From the NCBI RefSeq assembly GCF_033118175.1, contig NW_026870889.1, forward strand, positions 1,054,001-1,118,000: a DNA stretch of 64,000 nucleotides, given 5' to 3'. Below the pieces are notes generated by a model. It saw only the letters and a program-made list of their open reading frames with translations. It had not been told where the DNA came from and searched no databases. This document shows, piece after piece, positions 47,680 through 58,783 of this stretch (position 1 is the first letter of the stretch; each line of letters starts with the position of its first letter). This DNA is from Dama dama. Its lineage: Eukaryota > Chordata > Mammalia > Artiodactyla > Cervidae. The position numbers were made by a program, and so were the translations under genes.

Positions 47680-49867
47680 GGAAGACCTCCCCGTCTGCCT
47701 CCAAAGGCCAGTTTGCAAGCACTCCCGCCCGCTGTTCCCGCCAGGCACGCACAATGCTCCCAACCCAGGGAGAAATGCGCTTCGGGGTGGTGCTCATTCC
47801 CGGCCCTTGGAAGACCTCCCCGGCTGCCTCCAAAGGCTGGTTTTCAAGAACTCCCTCCCGCTGACCCGCCAGCCGCACACAATGCTCCCAAGCCCGGGAG
47901 AAAAGCATTTTGGGGTGGTGCTCTCTCCGGGCCCTTGGAAGACCTCCCCGGCTGCCTACAAAGGCCGGTTTGCAAGCACTCCCGCCCGCTGTTCCCGCCA
48001 GCCTCGCACAATGCTCCCAAGACCGGCAGAAAAGAGCTTCGGGGTGGTGTTCTCTCCGTGCCAATGGAGGACCTCCCCGGCTGCCCCCAAAGGCCGGTTT
48101 GCAAGCACTCCCACTCGCTGTTCCCACCAGCCACACACAATGTTCAAAAACCCCGGAGAAAAGCGCTTCGGGGTGGTGCTCTCTCCGGGCCCTTGGAAGA
48201 CTTCTCTGGCTGCCTCCAAAGGCCGGTTTGCAAGAATTCCCTCCCGCTGTCCCACCAGCCGCACACAATGCTCCAAAACCCGAGAGAAAAGCGCTTCGAG
48301 GTGGTGCTCTCTCCGGGCCCTTGGAAGACCTCCCCGGCTGCCTCCAAAGGCCGGTTTGCAAGCACTCCTGCCTGCTGTTCCCGCCACACGCGCACAATGC
48401 ACCCAAGCCCGGGAGAAAAGCGCTTCGGGGTGGTGCTCTCTCCCGGCCTTTGGAAGACGTCCCCGGCTGCCTCCAAAGGCCGGTTTGCAAGGACTCCTTC
48501 CTGCTGTTCCCGCCAGCCACGCACAATGCTCCCAATCCCGGGAGAAAAGCATTTTGGGGTGGTGCTCTCTCCGGGCCCTTGGAAGACCACCCCGGCTGCC
48601 TCAAAAGGCCGGTTTGCAAGCACTCAGGCCCGCTGTTCCCGCCAGCCGCGTACAATGCACCCAAGCCCGGGAGAAAAGCATTTTGGGGTGGTGCTCTCTC
48701 CGGGCCCTTGGAAGACCACCCCGGCTGCCTCAAAAGGCCGGTTTGCTAGCACTCAGGCCCGCTGTTCCCGCCAGCCGCGTACAATGCTCCCAAGCCCGGG
48801 AGAAAAGCATTTTGGGGTGGTGCTCACTCCGGGCCCTTGGAAGACCACCCCGGCTGCCTCAAAAGGCAAGTTTGCAAGCACTCAGGCCCGCTGTTCCCGC
48901 CAGCTGCGCACAATGCTCCCAAGCCCGGGAGAAAAGCATTTTGGGGTGGTGCTCTCTCTGGGCCCTTGGAAGACCACCCCGGCTGCCTCAAAAGGCCGGT
49001 TTGCAAGCACTCAGGCCCGCTGTTCCCGCCAGCTGCGTACAATGCTCCCAAGCCCGGGAGAAAAGCATTTTGGGGTGGTGCTCACTCCGCGCCCTTGAAA
49101 GACCTCCCCGGCTGCCTCCAAAGTCCGGTTTGCAAGAACTCATGCCCGCTGTTCCCGCCAGCCGCGCACAATGCTCCCAAGACCGGGAGAAATGCGCTTC
49201 GGGGTGGTGTTCTCTCCGTGCCCATGGAGGACCTCCCTGGCTGCCCCCAAATGCCGGTTTGCAATCACTCCCACTCACTGTTCCCGCCAGCCACGCACAT
49301 GCTCCAAAACACGGGAGAAAAGCGCTTTGGGGTGGTGCTCTCTCCCGGCCCTTGGAAGACTTCCCCGGCTGCCTCCAAAGGCCGGTTTGCAAGGACTCCC
49401 TCCCGCTGTCCCGCCAGCCGCACACAATGCTCCCAATCACGGGAGAAAAGCGCTTCGGGGTGGTGCTCTCTCAGGGCCCTTTGAAGACTTCCCCGGCTGC
49501 CTCCAATGGCCGGTATGCAAGCACTCATGCCCGCTGTTCCCACCAGCCATGCACAATGCTCCCAAGCACGGGAGAAAAGCATTTTGGGGAGGTGCTCACT
49601 CCTTGCCCTTGGAAGACCTCCGCGCCTGCCTCCAAAGGCCGGTTTGCAAGCACTCCTGCCTGCTGTTCCCGCCACCCGCGCACACTGCTCCCAAGCCCGG
49701 GAGAAAAGCGTATCGGGATGGTGTTCTCTCCGGGCCCATGGAGGACCTCCCCGGCTGCCCCCAAAGGCCGCTTTGCAAGCATTCCCACTAGCTGTTCCCG
49801 CCAGCCACGCAAATGCTCCCAAGCCCGGGAGAAAAGCATTTTGGGGTGGTGCTCTCTCCGGGCCCTT
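47680..49867. repeat. S array I, 17 copies (longest S array)
   Basis: Seventeen repeats average 128.7 bp, with landmarks from about 47787 to 49845. Unlike the other arrays, it holds a run of four nearly identical copies (48581-49096). It also has subtypes absent from arrays A-H, such as CACATGCTCCAAAACACGGG near 49297. Many successive steps are exactly 129 bp, which keeps one forward frame open for 809 codons (47645-50074); I regard this as incidental. Confidence 0.95.
48581..49096. repeat. Locally homogenised run: four 129-bp S copies
   Basis: Copies start at 48581, 48710, 48839 and 48968, spaced exactly 129 bp. All carry GGAAGACCACCCCGG, CCTCAAAAGG and CACTCAGGCCCGCTG, a combination not seen elsewhere outside the duplicate at 59685-60200. 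Differences between copies are few: TTTGCTAGC in the second copy, GGCAAGTTTG in the third, and CGCGTAC, TGCGCAC or TGCGTAC before AATG. This is the signature of a recent local expansion. Confidence 0.93.
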
Positions 49868-52800
49868 GCCCGTGTGCCTGGGGGCCAGGCAGGGGGTCCA
49901 CACTCCCAGGCAAAGTCAGAACCACATGCACACGTCTGTTCCTGCCCCCTGCACCGGCAGAGAGCTCGGGGCAGCCAGAGTCTGTCAGGCAGCTGCTGGG
50001 CTGGCCGCCTGTGTGGGAAGGGGCAGAGCCGACCTAGGGGCAAGTTGGGCCTCTTGCTCTCCCTGCTGCCCTGAGGCTGCTGGGTCAAAGAGGTCTTGGG
50101 CATCCAGCCCTTTGCTGGTCCCTTCCCTCTGACGAGGCCCTCTGAGCTCCAGCACCTTGCAGTGTGGAGACAGCCCCTGCCAGGAACCTCCTCTCCAAAG
50201 AGGCCTCAACCGAGGCCTAGGCCCAGGGGAAAGGCACCAGCGGGGATGAGCCAGGGGAGGAGCCCGAGCATGTCTGGACCCAGTCCCCGCAGCCTGCCCC
50301 TTGGTGGGGCAGTACCCCCGGAGGCCAGGAAGGTCTGGACAAGGCTGGCCAGGGGCAGGGGACCTGCTGGGTCCTGCCCCTGGCCTGTGGGGCCTCTGAG
50401 CACAACCGGCCCTCTCCCACTGGAAGACCTCCCCGGCTGCCTCCAAAGGCCGGTTTGCAAGCGCTCCCGCCCACTGTTCCCAGCAGGCGGGCACAATGCT
50501 CCTAAGCCCGGGAGAAAAGCGCTTCAGGGTGGTGCTCTCTCCGGGCCCTTGCCCCTGAGCCTGGGGGCAAGGCAGGGTGTCCACACTCCCAGGCCAAGGC
50601 AGAACCACATGCACACGTCTGATCTGCCCCCTGCACCGGCAGAGAGCTCAGGGGAGCCAGAGTCTGTCAGGCAGCTGCTGGGCTGGCCGCCTGTGTGGGA
50701 AGTGGCAGAGCCAACCTAGGGGCAAGTTGGGCCTCTTGCTCTCCCTGCTGCCCTGAGGCTGCTGAGCCAAAGAGGTCGTGGGCATCCAGCCCCTTGCTGG
50801 TCCCTTCCCTCTGACGAGGCCCCCTGAGCTCCAGCACCTTGCTGTGTGGAGACAGCCTCTGCCAGCAACCTCCTCTCCAAGGAGGCCTAACCCGAGGCCT
50901 AGGCCCAGGGGAAAGGCACCAGCGGGGATGAGCCTGGGGAGCCGCCCGGGCATGTCTGGACCCAGTCCCCGCAGCCTACCCCTTGGTGGGGCAGTACCCC
51001 CGGAGGCCAGGAAGGTCTGGGAAAGTCTGGCCAGGGGCAGGGGACCTGCTGGGTCCTGCCCCTGGCCTGTGGGGCCTCTGAGCACAACCGGCCCTCTCCC
51101 GCTGGAAGACCTCCCCGGCTGCCTCCAAAGGCTGGTTTGCAAGCACTCCCGCCCACTGTTCCCACCAAGCGCGCACAATGCTCCCAAGCCCGGGAGAAAA
51201 GCGTTTCAGGGTGGTGCTCTCTCTGGGCCCTTGCCCCTGAGCCTGGGGGCCAGGCAGGGGGTCCACACTCCCAGGCCAAGGCAGAACCACATGCACACGT
51301 CTGTTCCTGCCCCCTGCACCGGCAGAGAGCTCGGGGAACCAGAGTCTGTCAGGCAGCTGCTGGGCTGGCCGCCTGTGTGGGAAGGGGCAGAGCCGACCTA
51401 GGGGCAAGTTGGGCCTCTTGCTCTCCCTGCTGCCCTGAGGCTGCTGGGTCAAAGAGGTCTTGGGCATCCAGCCCTTTGCTGGTCCCTTCCCTCTGACGAG
51501 GCCCTCTGAGCTCCAGCACATTGCAGTGTGGAGACAGCCCCTGCCAGCAACCTCCTCTCCAAAGAGGCCTCAACCGAGGCCTAGGCCCAGGGGAAAGGCA
51601 CCAGCGGGGATGATCGTGGGGAGGCGCACGGACATATCTGGACCCAGTCCCCGCAGCCTGCCCCTTGGTGGGGCAGTACCCCCTGAGGCCAGGAAGGTCT
51701 GGGCAAGGCTGGCCAGGGGCAGGGGCCCTGCTGGGTCCTGCCCCTGGCCTGTGAGGCCTCTGAGGACAACCGGCCCTCTCCCACTGGAAGACCTCCCCGG
51801 CTGCCTCCAAAGGCCGGTTTGCATGCACTCCCGCCCACTGTTCCCACCAAGCGCGCACAATGCTCCCAAGCCTGGGAGAAAAGCGCTTCGGGGTGGTGCT
51901 CTCTCCGGGCCCTTGCCCCTGAGCCTGGGGGCCAGGCAGGGGGTCCACACTCCCAGGCCAATGCAGAACCACATGCACACGTCTGTTCCTGCCCCCTGCA
52001 CCGGCAGAGAGCTCGGGGGAGCCAGAGTCTGTCAGGCAGCTGCTGGGCTGGCCGCCTGTTTGGGAAGGGGCAGAGCCGACATAGGGGCAAGTTGGGCCTC
52101 TTGCTCTCCCTGCTGCCCTGAGGCTGCTGGGCCAAAGAGGTCTTGGGCATCCAGCCCCTTGCTTGTCCCTTCCCTCTGACGAGGCCCTCTGAGCTCCAGC
52201 ACCTTGCAGTGTGGAGACAGCCCCTGCCAGCATCCTCCTCTCCAAGGAGGCCTCAACCGAGGCCTAGGACCAGGGGAAAGCACCAGCGGGGATGAGCCTG
52301 GGGAGGCGCCCGGGCATGTCTGGACCCAGTCGCCGCAGCCTGCCCCTTGGTGGGGCAGTACCCCCGGAGGCCAGGAAGGTCTGGGCAAGGCTGGCCAGGG
52401 GCAGGGGCCCTGCTGGGACCTGCCCATGGCCTGTGGGGCCTCTGAGCACATCCGGCCCTCTCCCGCTGGAAGACCTCCCTGGCTGCCTCCAAAAGCCGGT
52501 TTGCAAGCGCTCCCGCCCACTGTTCCCAGCAGGCGTGCACAATGCTCCCAAGCCCGGGAGAAAAGCGCTTCAGGGTGGTGCTCTCTCCGGGCCCTTGCCC
52601 CTGAGCCTGGGGGCAAGGCACGGTGTCCACACTCCCAAGCCAAGTCAGAACCACATGCACACCTCTGATCTGCCCCCTGGACCGGCAGAGAGCTCGGGGG
52701 AGCCAGAGTCTGTCAGGCAGCTGCTGTGCTGGCCACCTGTGTGGGAAGGGGCAGAGCAGACCTAGGGGCAAGTTGGGCCTCTTGCTCTCCCTGCTGCCCT

Positions 52801-53148
52801 GAGGCTGCTGGGCCAAAGAGGTCTTGGGCATCCAGCCCCTTGCTGGTCCCTTCCCTCTGACGAGGCCCTCTGAGCTCCAGCACCTTGCAGTGTGGAGACA
52901 GCCCCTGCCAGCAACCTCCTCTCCAAGGAGGCCTCAACCGAGGCCTAGGCCCAGGGGAAATGCACCAGCGGGGATGATCCTGGGGAGGCGCACGGACATG
53001 TCTGGACCCAGTCCCCGCAGCCTGCCCCTTGGTGGGGCAGTACCCCCAGAGGCCAGGAAGGTCTGGGCAAGGCTGCCAGCGGCAGGGACACTGCTGGGTC
53101 CTGCCCCTGGCCTGTGGGGCGTCTGAGCACAACCGGCACTCTCCCGCT
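49868..53148. repeat. Five L with four single S
   Basis: L landmarks lie near 50101, 50783, 51465, 52147 and 52829, and S landmarks near 50528, 51210, 51892 and 52575. The length of 3,281 bp fits five L plus four S. The first L starts with GCCCGTGTGCCTGGGGG instead of GCCCCTGAGCC. The fourth L has a one-base loss (GGGGAAAGCACCAGC near 52273). Confidence 0.94.
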
Positions 53149-53661
53149 GGAAGACCTCCCCGTCTGCCCCCAAAGGCCGGTTTGCAATCACTCCCACTCA
53201 CTGTTCCCGCCATCCACGCACATGCTCCAAAACACGGGAGAGAAGCGCTTTGGGGTGGTGCTCTCTCCCGGCCCTTGGAAGACTTCCCCGGCTGCCTCCA
53301 AAGGCCGGTTTGCAAGGACTCCCTCCCGCTGTCCCGCCAGCCACACACAATGCTCCCAATCACGGGAGAAAAGCGCTTCGGGGTGGTGCTCTCTCAGGGC
53401 CCTTTGAAGACATCCCCGGCTGCCTCCAATGGCCGGTATGCAAGCACTCATGCCCGCTGTTCCCACCAGCCGTGCACAATGCTCCCAAGCACGGGAGAAA
53501 AGCATTTTGGGGTGGTGCTCACTCCTTGCCCTTGGAAGACTTCCGCGCCTGCCTCCAAAGGCCGGTTTGCAAGCACTCCTGCCTGCTGTTCCCGCCAGCC
53601 ATGCAAATGCTTCCAAGCCGGGGAGAAAAGCATTTTGGGGTGGTGCTCTCTCCGGGCCCTT
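53149..53661. repeat. S array J, 4 copies
   Basis: Landmarks lie near 53252, 53382, 53512 and 53640. The copies match the end of array I (for example CACATGCTCCAAAACACGGG near 53219). They look like the tail of array I (49265-49867) with two repeats removed. The copy of this array in the second 11.1-kb unit would lie beyond the window end. Confidence 0.93.
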
Positions 53662-55579
53662 GCCCCTGAGCCTGGGGGCCAGGCAGGGGGTCCACACTCC
53701 CAGGCCAAGGCAGAACCACATGCACACGACTGCTCCTCCTCCCTGCACCGGCAGAGAGCTCGGGGGAGCCAGAGTCTGTCAGGCAGCTGCTGGGCTGGCT
53801 GCCTGTGTGGGAAGGGGCAGAGCCGACCTAGGGGCAAGTTGGGCCTCTTGCTCTCCCTGCTGCCCTGAGGCTGCTGGGCCAAAGAGGTCTTGGGCATCCA
53901 GCCCCTTGCTGGACCCTTCCCTCTGATGAGGCCCTCTGAGCTCCAGCACCTTGCAGTGTGGAGACAGCCCCTGCCAGCAACCTCCTCTCCAAGGATGCCT
54001 CAACCGTGGCCTAGGCCTAGGGGAAAGGCACCAGCGGGGATGAGCCTGGGGAGGTGCCCGGCGATGTCTGGACCCAGTCCCCGCAGCCTGCCCCTTGGTG
54101 GGGCAGTACCCACGGAGGCCAGGAAGGTCTGGGCAAGGCTGCCAGGGGCAGGGACACTGCTGGGTCCTGCCCCTGGCCTGTGGGGCGTCTGAGCACAACC
54201 GGCACTCTCCCGCTGGAAGACCTCCCCGTCTGCCTCCAAAAGACGGTTTGCAAGCACTCCCACCCGCTTTTCCCGCCAGGCACGCACAATGCTCCCAAGC
54301 CCGGGAGAAAAGCGCTTCGGGGTGGTGCTCTCTCCGGGCCCTTGCCCCTGAGCCTGGGGGCCAGGCAGGGGGAACACACTCCCAGGCCAAGGCAGAACGA
54401 CATGCACACGTCTGTTCCTGCCCCCTAAACCGCAGAGAGCTCGGGGGAGCCAGAGACTGCCAGGCTGCTGCTGGGCTGGCTGCCTGTGTGGGACGGGGCA
54501 GAGCTGACCTAGGGGCAAGTTGGGCCTCTTGCTCTCCCTGCTGCCCTGAGGCTGCTGGGCCAAAGAGGTCTTGGGCATACAGCCCTTTGCTGGTCCCTTC
54601 TTTCTGACGAGGCCCTCTGAGCTCCAGCACCTTGCAGTGTGGAGACAGCCCCTGCCAGCAACCTCCTCTCCAAAGAGGCCTCAACCGAGGCCTACGCCCA
54701 GGGGAAAGGCACCAGCGGGGATGATCCTGGGGAGGCGCACGGACATGTCTGGACCCAGTCCTCGCAGCCTGCCCCTTGGTGGGGCAGTACCCCCGGAGGC
54801 CAGGAAGGTCTGGGCAAGGCTGGCCAGGGGCAGGGGCCCTGCTGGGTCTTTCTCCTGGCCTGTGAGGCCTCTGAGCACAACCGGCCCTCTCCCACTTGAA
54901 GACCTCCCCGGCTGCCTCCAAAGGCCGGTTTGCAAGCACTCCCGCCCACTGTTCCCGCCAGGCGCGCACAATGCTCCCAAGCCCGGGAGAAAAGCGCTTC
55001 GGGGTGGTGCTCTCTCCGGGCCCTTGCCCCTGAGCCTGGGGGCCAGGCAGTGGGTCCACACTCCCAGGCCAAGGCAGAACCACATGCACACGTCTGTTCC
55101 TGACCCCTGCACCGGCAGAGAGCTCGGGGGAGCCAGAGACTGCCAGGCTGCTGCTGGGCTGGCTGGCTGTGTGGGACGGGGCAGAGCCGACCTAGGGGCA
55201 AGTTGGGCCTCTTGCTCTCCCTGCTGCCCTGAGGCTGCTGGGTCAAAGAGGTCTTGGACATCCAGCCCTTTGCTGGTCCCTTCCCTCTGACGAGGCCCTC
55301 TGAGCTCCAGCACCTTGCAGTGTGGAGACAGCCCCTGCCAGGAACCTCCTCTCCAAGGAGGCCTCAACCGAGGCCTAGGCCCAGGGGAAAGGCACCAGCG
55401 GGGATGAGCCAGGGGAGGCGCCCGAGCATGTCTGGACCCAGTCCCCGCAGCCCGCCCCTTGGTGGGGCAGTATCCCCGGAGGCCAGGAAGGTCTGGGCAA
55501 GGCTGGCCAGGGGCAGGGGCCCTGCTGGGTCCTTCTCCTTGCCTGTGGGGCCTCTGAACACAACCGGCCCTCTCCCGCT
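53662..55579. repeat. Three L with two single S
   Basis: L landmarks lie near 53895, 54576 and 55259, and S landmarks near 54320 and 55003. The third L ends CTCTCCCGCT immediately before GGAAGACC at 55580, where the second 11.1-kb copy begins. Two L copies share the uncommon GGGTC(C/T)TTCTCCT (near 54845 and 55528). Confidence 0.94.
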
Positions 55580-56864
55580 GGAAGACCTCCCCGGCTCCCT
55601 CCAAAGGCTGGTTTTCAAGAACTCCCTCCCGCTGACCCGCCAGCCGCACACAATGCTCCCAAGCCCGGGAGAAAAGCATTTTGGGGTGGTGCTCTCTCCG
55701 GGCCCTTGGAAGACCTCCCCGGCTGCCTGCAAAGGCCGGTTTGCAAGCACTCATGTCCACTGTTCCCGACAGCCGTGCACAATGCTCCCAATTCTGGGAG
55801 AAAAGTGATTCGGGATGGTGCTCTCTCCGGGCACTTGGAAGACCTCCCCGGCTGCCTCCTAAGGCCGATTTGCAAGCACTCCCGCCCGCTGTTCCCGCCA
55901 GCCTCGCACAATGCTCCCAAGACCGGGAGAAAAGTGCTTCGGGGTGGTGCTCTCTCCGGGCCCTTGGAAGACCTCCCAGGCTGTCCCCAAAGGCCGGTTT
56001 GCAAGCACTCCCACTCGCTGTTCCCGCCAGCCACGTACAATCCTCCAAAACCCCGGAGAAAATCCCTTCGGGGTGGTGTTCTCTCCGTGCCCATGGAAGA
56101 CCTCCCGGGGTGCCCCCAAAGGCCGGTTTGGAAGCACTCCCACTCGCTGTTTCCGCCATCCGCGCAAATGTTCCAAGCCCGGGGGAAAAGCGCTTCTGGG
56201 TGGTGCTCTCTCCTGGCCCTTGGAAGACCTCCCCGGCTGCCTCCAAAGGCCGGTTTGCAAGCACTCCCGCCCGCTGTTCCCACCAGCCACGCACAATGCT
56301 CCCAAGCCCGGGAGAAAAGCATTTTGGGGTGGTGCTCTCTACAGGCCCTTGGAAGACCTCCCCGGCTGCCTCCAAAGGCCAGTTTGCAAGCACTCCTGCC
56401 TGCTGTTCCCGCCAGCCGCGCACAATGCTCCCAAGCCCGGGAGAAAAGCGCTTCAGGGTGGTGCTCTCTCCGGGCACTTTCAAGACCTCCCCGGCTGCCT
56501 CCAAAGGCAGGTTTGTAAGTACTCATTCCCGCTGCTTCCGCCAGCCACGCACAATGCTCCCAAGCCCGGGAGAAAAGCATTTTGGGGTGGTGATCAGTCC
56601 GTGCCCATGGAAGACCTCCCGGGGTGCCCCCAAAGGCCGGTTTGGAAGCACTCCCACTCGCTGTTCCCGCCATCCGCGCAAATGTTCCAAGCCCGGGAGA
56701 AAAGCGCTTCGGGGTGGTGCTCTCTCCTGGCCCTTGGAAGACCTCCCCGGCTGCCTCCAAAGGCCGGTTTGCAAGCACTCCCGCACGCTGTTCCCGCCAG
56801 GCACGCACAATGCTCCCAAGCCCGGGAGAAAAGCGCTTCGGGCTGGTGCTCTCTCCGGGCCATT
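55580..56864. repeat. S array K, 10 copies (duplicate of the end of array H)
   Basis: The ten S repeats (landmarks near 55684 to 56841) equal copies 5-14 of array H. Here they directly follow an L, whereas in array H they follow four other S copies. That change of left neighbour locates the duplication breakpoint. Confidence 0.94.
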
Positions 56865-58783
56865 GCCCCTGAGCCTGGGGGCCAGGCAGGGGGAACACAC
56901 TCCCAGGCCAAGGCAGAACGACATGCACACGTCTGTTACTGCCCCCTACACCGGCAGAGAGCTCGGGGGAGACAGAGACTGCCAGGCTGCTGCTGGGCTG
57001 GCTGCCTGTGTGGGACGGGGCAGAGCCGACCTAGGGGCAAGTTGGGCCTCTTGCTCTCCCTGCTGCCCTGAGGCTGCTGGGTCAAAGAGGTCTTGGGCAT
57101 CCAGCCCTTTGCTGGTCCCTTCCCTCTGACGAGGCCCTCTGAGCTCCAGCACCTTGCAGTGTGGAGACAGCCCCTGCCAGCAACCTCCTCTCCAAAGAGG
57201 CCTAAACCGAGGCCTACGCCCAGGGGAAAGGCACCAGCGGGGATGATCCTGGGGAGGCGCACGGACATGTCTGGACCCAGTCCCCGCAGCCTGCCCCTTG
57301 GTGGGGCAGTACCCCCGGAGGCCAGGAAGGTCTGGGCAAGGCTGGCCAGGGGCAGGGGCCCTGCTGGGTCCTGCTCCTGGCCTGTGGGGCCTCTGAGCAC
57401 AACCGGCCCTCTCCCACTGGAAGACCTCCCCGGCTGCCTCCAAAGTCCAGTTTGCAAACACTCCCGCCCGCTGTTCACGCCAGGCTCGCACAATGCTCCC
57501 AAGCCCGGGAGAAAAGCGCTTTGGAGTGATGCTCTCTGTGGGCCCTTGCCCCTGAGCCTGGGGGCAAGGCAGGGGGAACACACTCCCAGGCCAAGGCAGA
57601 ACCACATGCACACGTCTGTTCCTGACCCCTGCACCGGCAGAGAGCTTGGGGGAGCCAGAGTCTGGCAGGCAGCCGCTGGGTTGGCTGCCTGTGTGGGAAG
57701 GGGCAGAGCCGCCCTAGGGGCAAGTTGGGCCTCTTGCTCTCCCTGCTGCCCTGAGGCTGCTGGGCCAAAGACGTCTTGGGCATCCAGCCCCTTGCTGGTC
57801 CCTTGCCTCTGATGAGGCCCTCTGAGCTCCAGCACCTTGCAGTGTGGAGACAGCCCCTGCCAGCAACCTCCTCTCCAAGGAGGCCTCAACCGAGGCCTAG
57901 GCCCAGGGGAAAGGCACCAGCGGGGATGAGCCTGGGGAGGCGCCCGGGCATGTCTGGACCCAGTCCCCGCAGCATGCCTCTTGGTGGGGCAGTACCCCCG
58001 GAGGCCAGGAAGGTCTGGGCAAGGCTGGCCATGGGCAGGGGCCGTGCTGGGTCCTACCCCTGGCCTGTGGGGCCTCTGAGAAACACCGGCCCTCTCCCAC
58101 TGGAAGACCTCCCCGGCTGCCTCCAAAGGCCGGTTTGCCAACACTCCCGCCCGCTGTTCCGGCCAGGCACGCACAATGCTCCCAAGCCCGGGAGAAAAGT
58201 GCTTCGGGGTGTTGCTCTCTCCGGGCCCTTGCCCCTGAGCCTGGGGGCCAGGCAGTGGGTCCACACTCCCAGACCAAGGCAGAACCACATGCAGACGTCT
58301 GTTCCTGACCCCTGCACCGGCAGAAAGCTCGGGGGAGCCAGAGTCTGTCAGGCAGCTGCTGGGCTGGCCGCCTGTGTGGGAAGGGGCAGAGCCGACCAAG
58401 GGGCAAGTTGGGCCTCTTCCTCTCCCTGCTGCCCTGAGGCTGCTGGGCCAAAGAGGTCTTGGGCATCCAGCCCCTTGCTCGTCCCTTGCCTCTGACGAGG
58501 CCCTCTGAGCTCCAGCACCTTGCAGTGTGGAGACAGCCCCTGCCAGCAACCTCCTCTCCAAGGAGGCCTCAGCCGAGGCCTAGGCCCAGGGGAAAGGCAC
58601 CAGCGGGGATGAGCCTGGGGAGGCGGGCGGGCATGTCTGGACCCAGTCCCCGCAGCCTGCCCCTTGGTGGCGCAGTACCCCCGGAGGCCAGGAAGGTCTG
58701 GGCAAGGCTGCCAGGGGCAGGGACACTGCTGGGTCCTGCCCCTGGCCTGTGGGGCCTCTGAGCACAACCGGCACTCTCCCGCT
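56865..58783. repeat. Three L with two single S (duplicate of 45761-47679)
   Basis: L landmarks lie near 57098, 57781 and 58464. Private forms of the source region are kept, including AGGCGGGCGGGCATG near 58623 and GAGTGATGCTCTC near 57524. Confidence 0.93.

Larger units (their letters stand above)
44476..55579. repeat. 11,104-bp tandem duplication, copy 1
   Basis: This unit begins at the GGAAGACC that opens the fifth S of array H and ends at the last base of the L before 55580. It contains ten S, three L with two S, array I (17 S), five L with four S, array J (4 S), and three L with two S. The next copy starts immediately after. Every stretch and translated frame I compared between the copies was the same, so divergence is very low. 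Confidence 0.92.

Noticed and set aside
47645..50074. 809-codon forward open frame (and its copy at 58749-61178) as a gene
   Set aside because: Overlapping long frames exist on both strands and in other frames of the same DNA. The frame covers S array I and follows from 129-bp spacing. The translation is a low-complexity repeat with no domain, signal peptide or family resemblance that I recognise.
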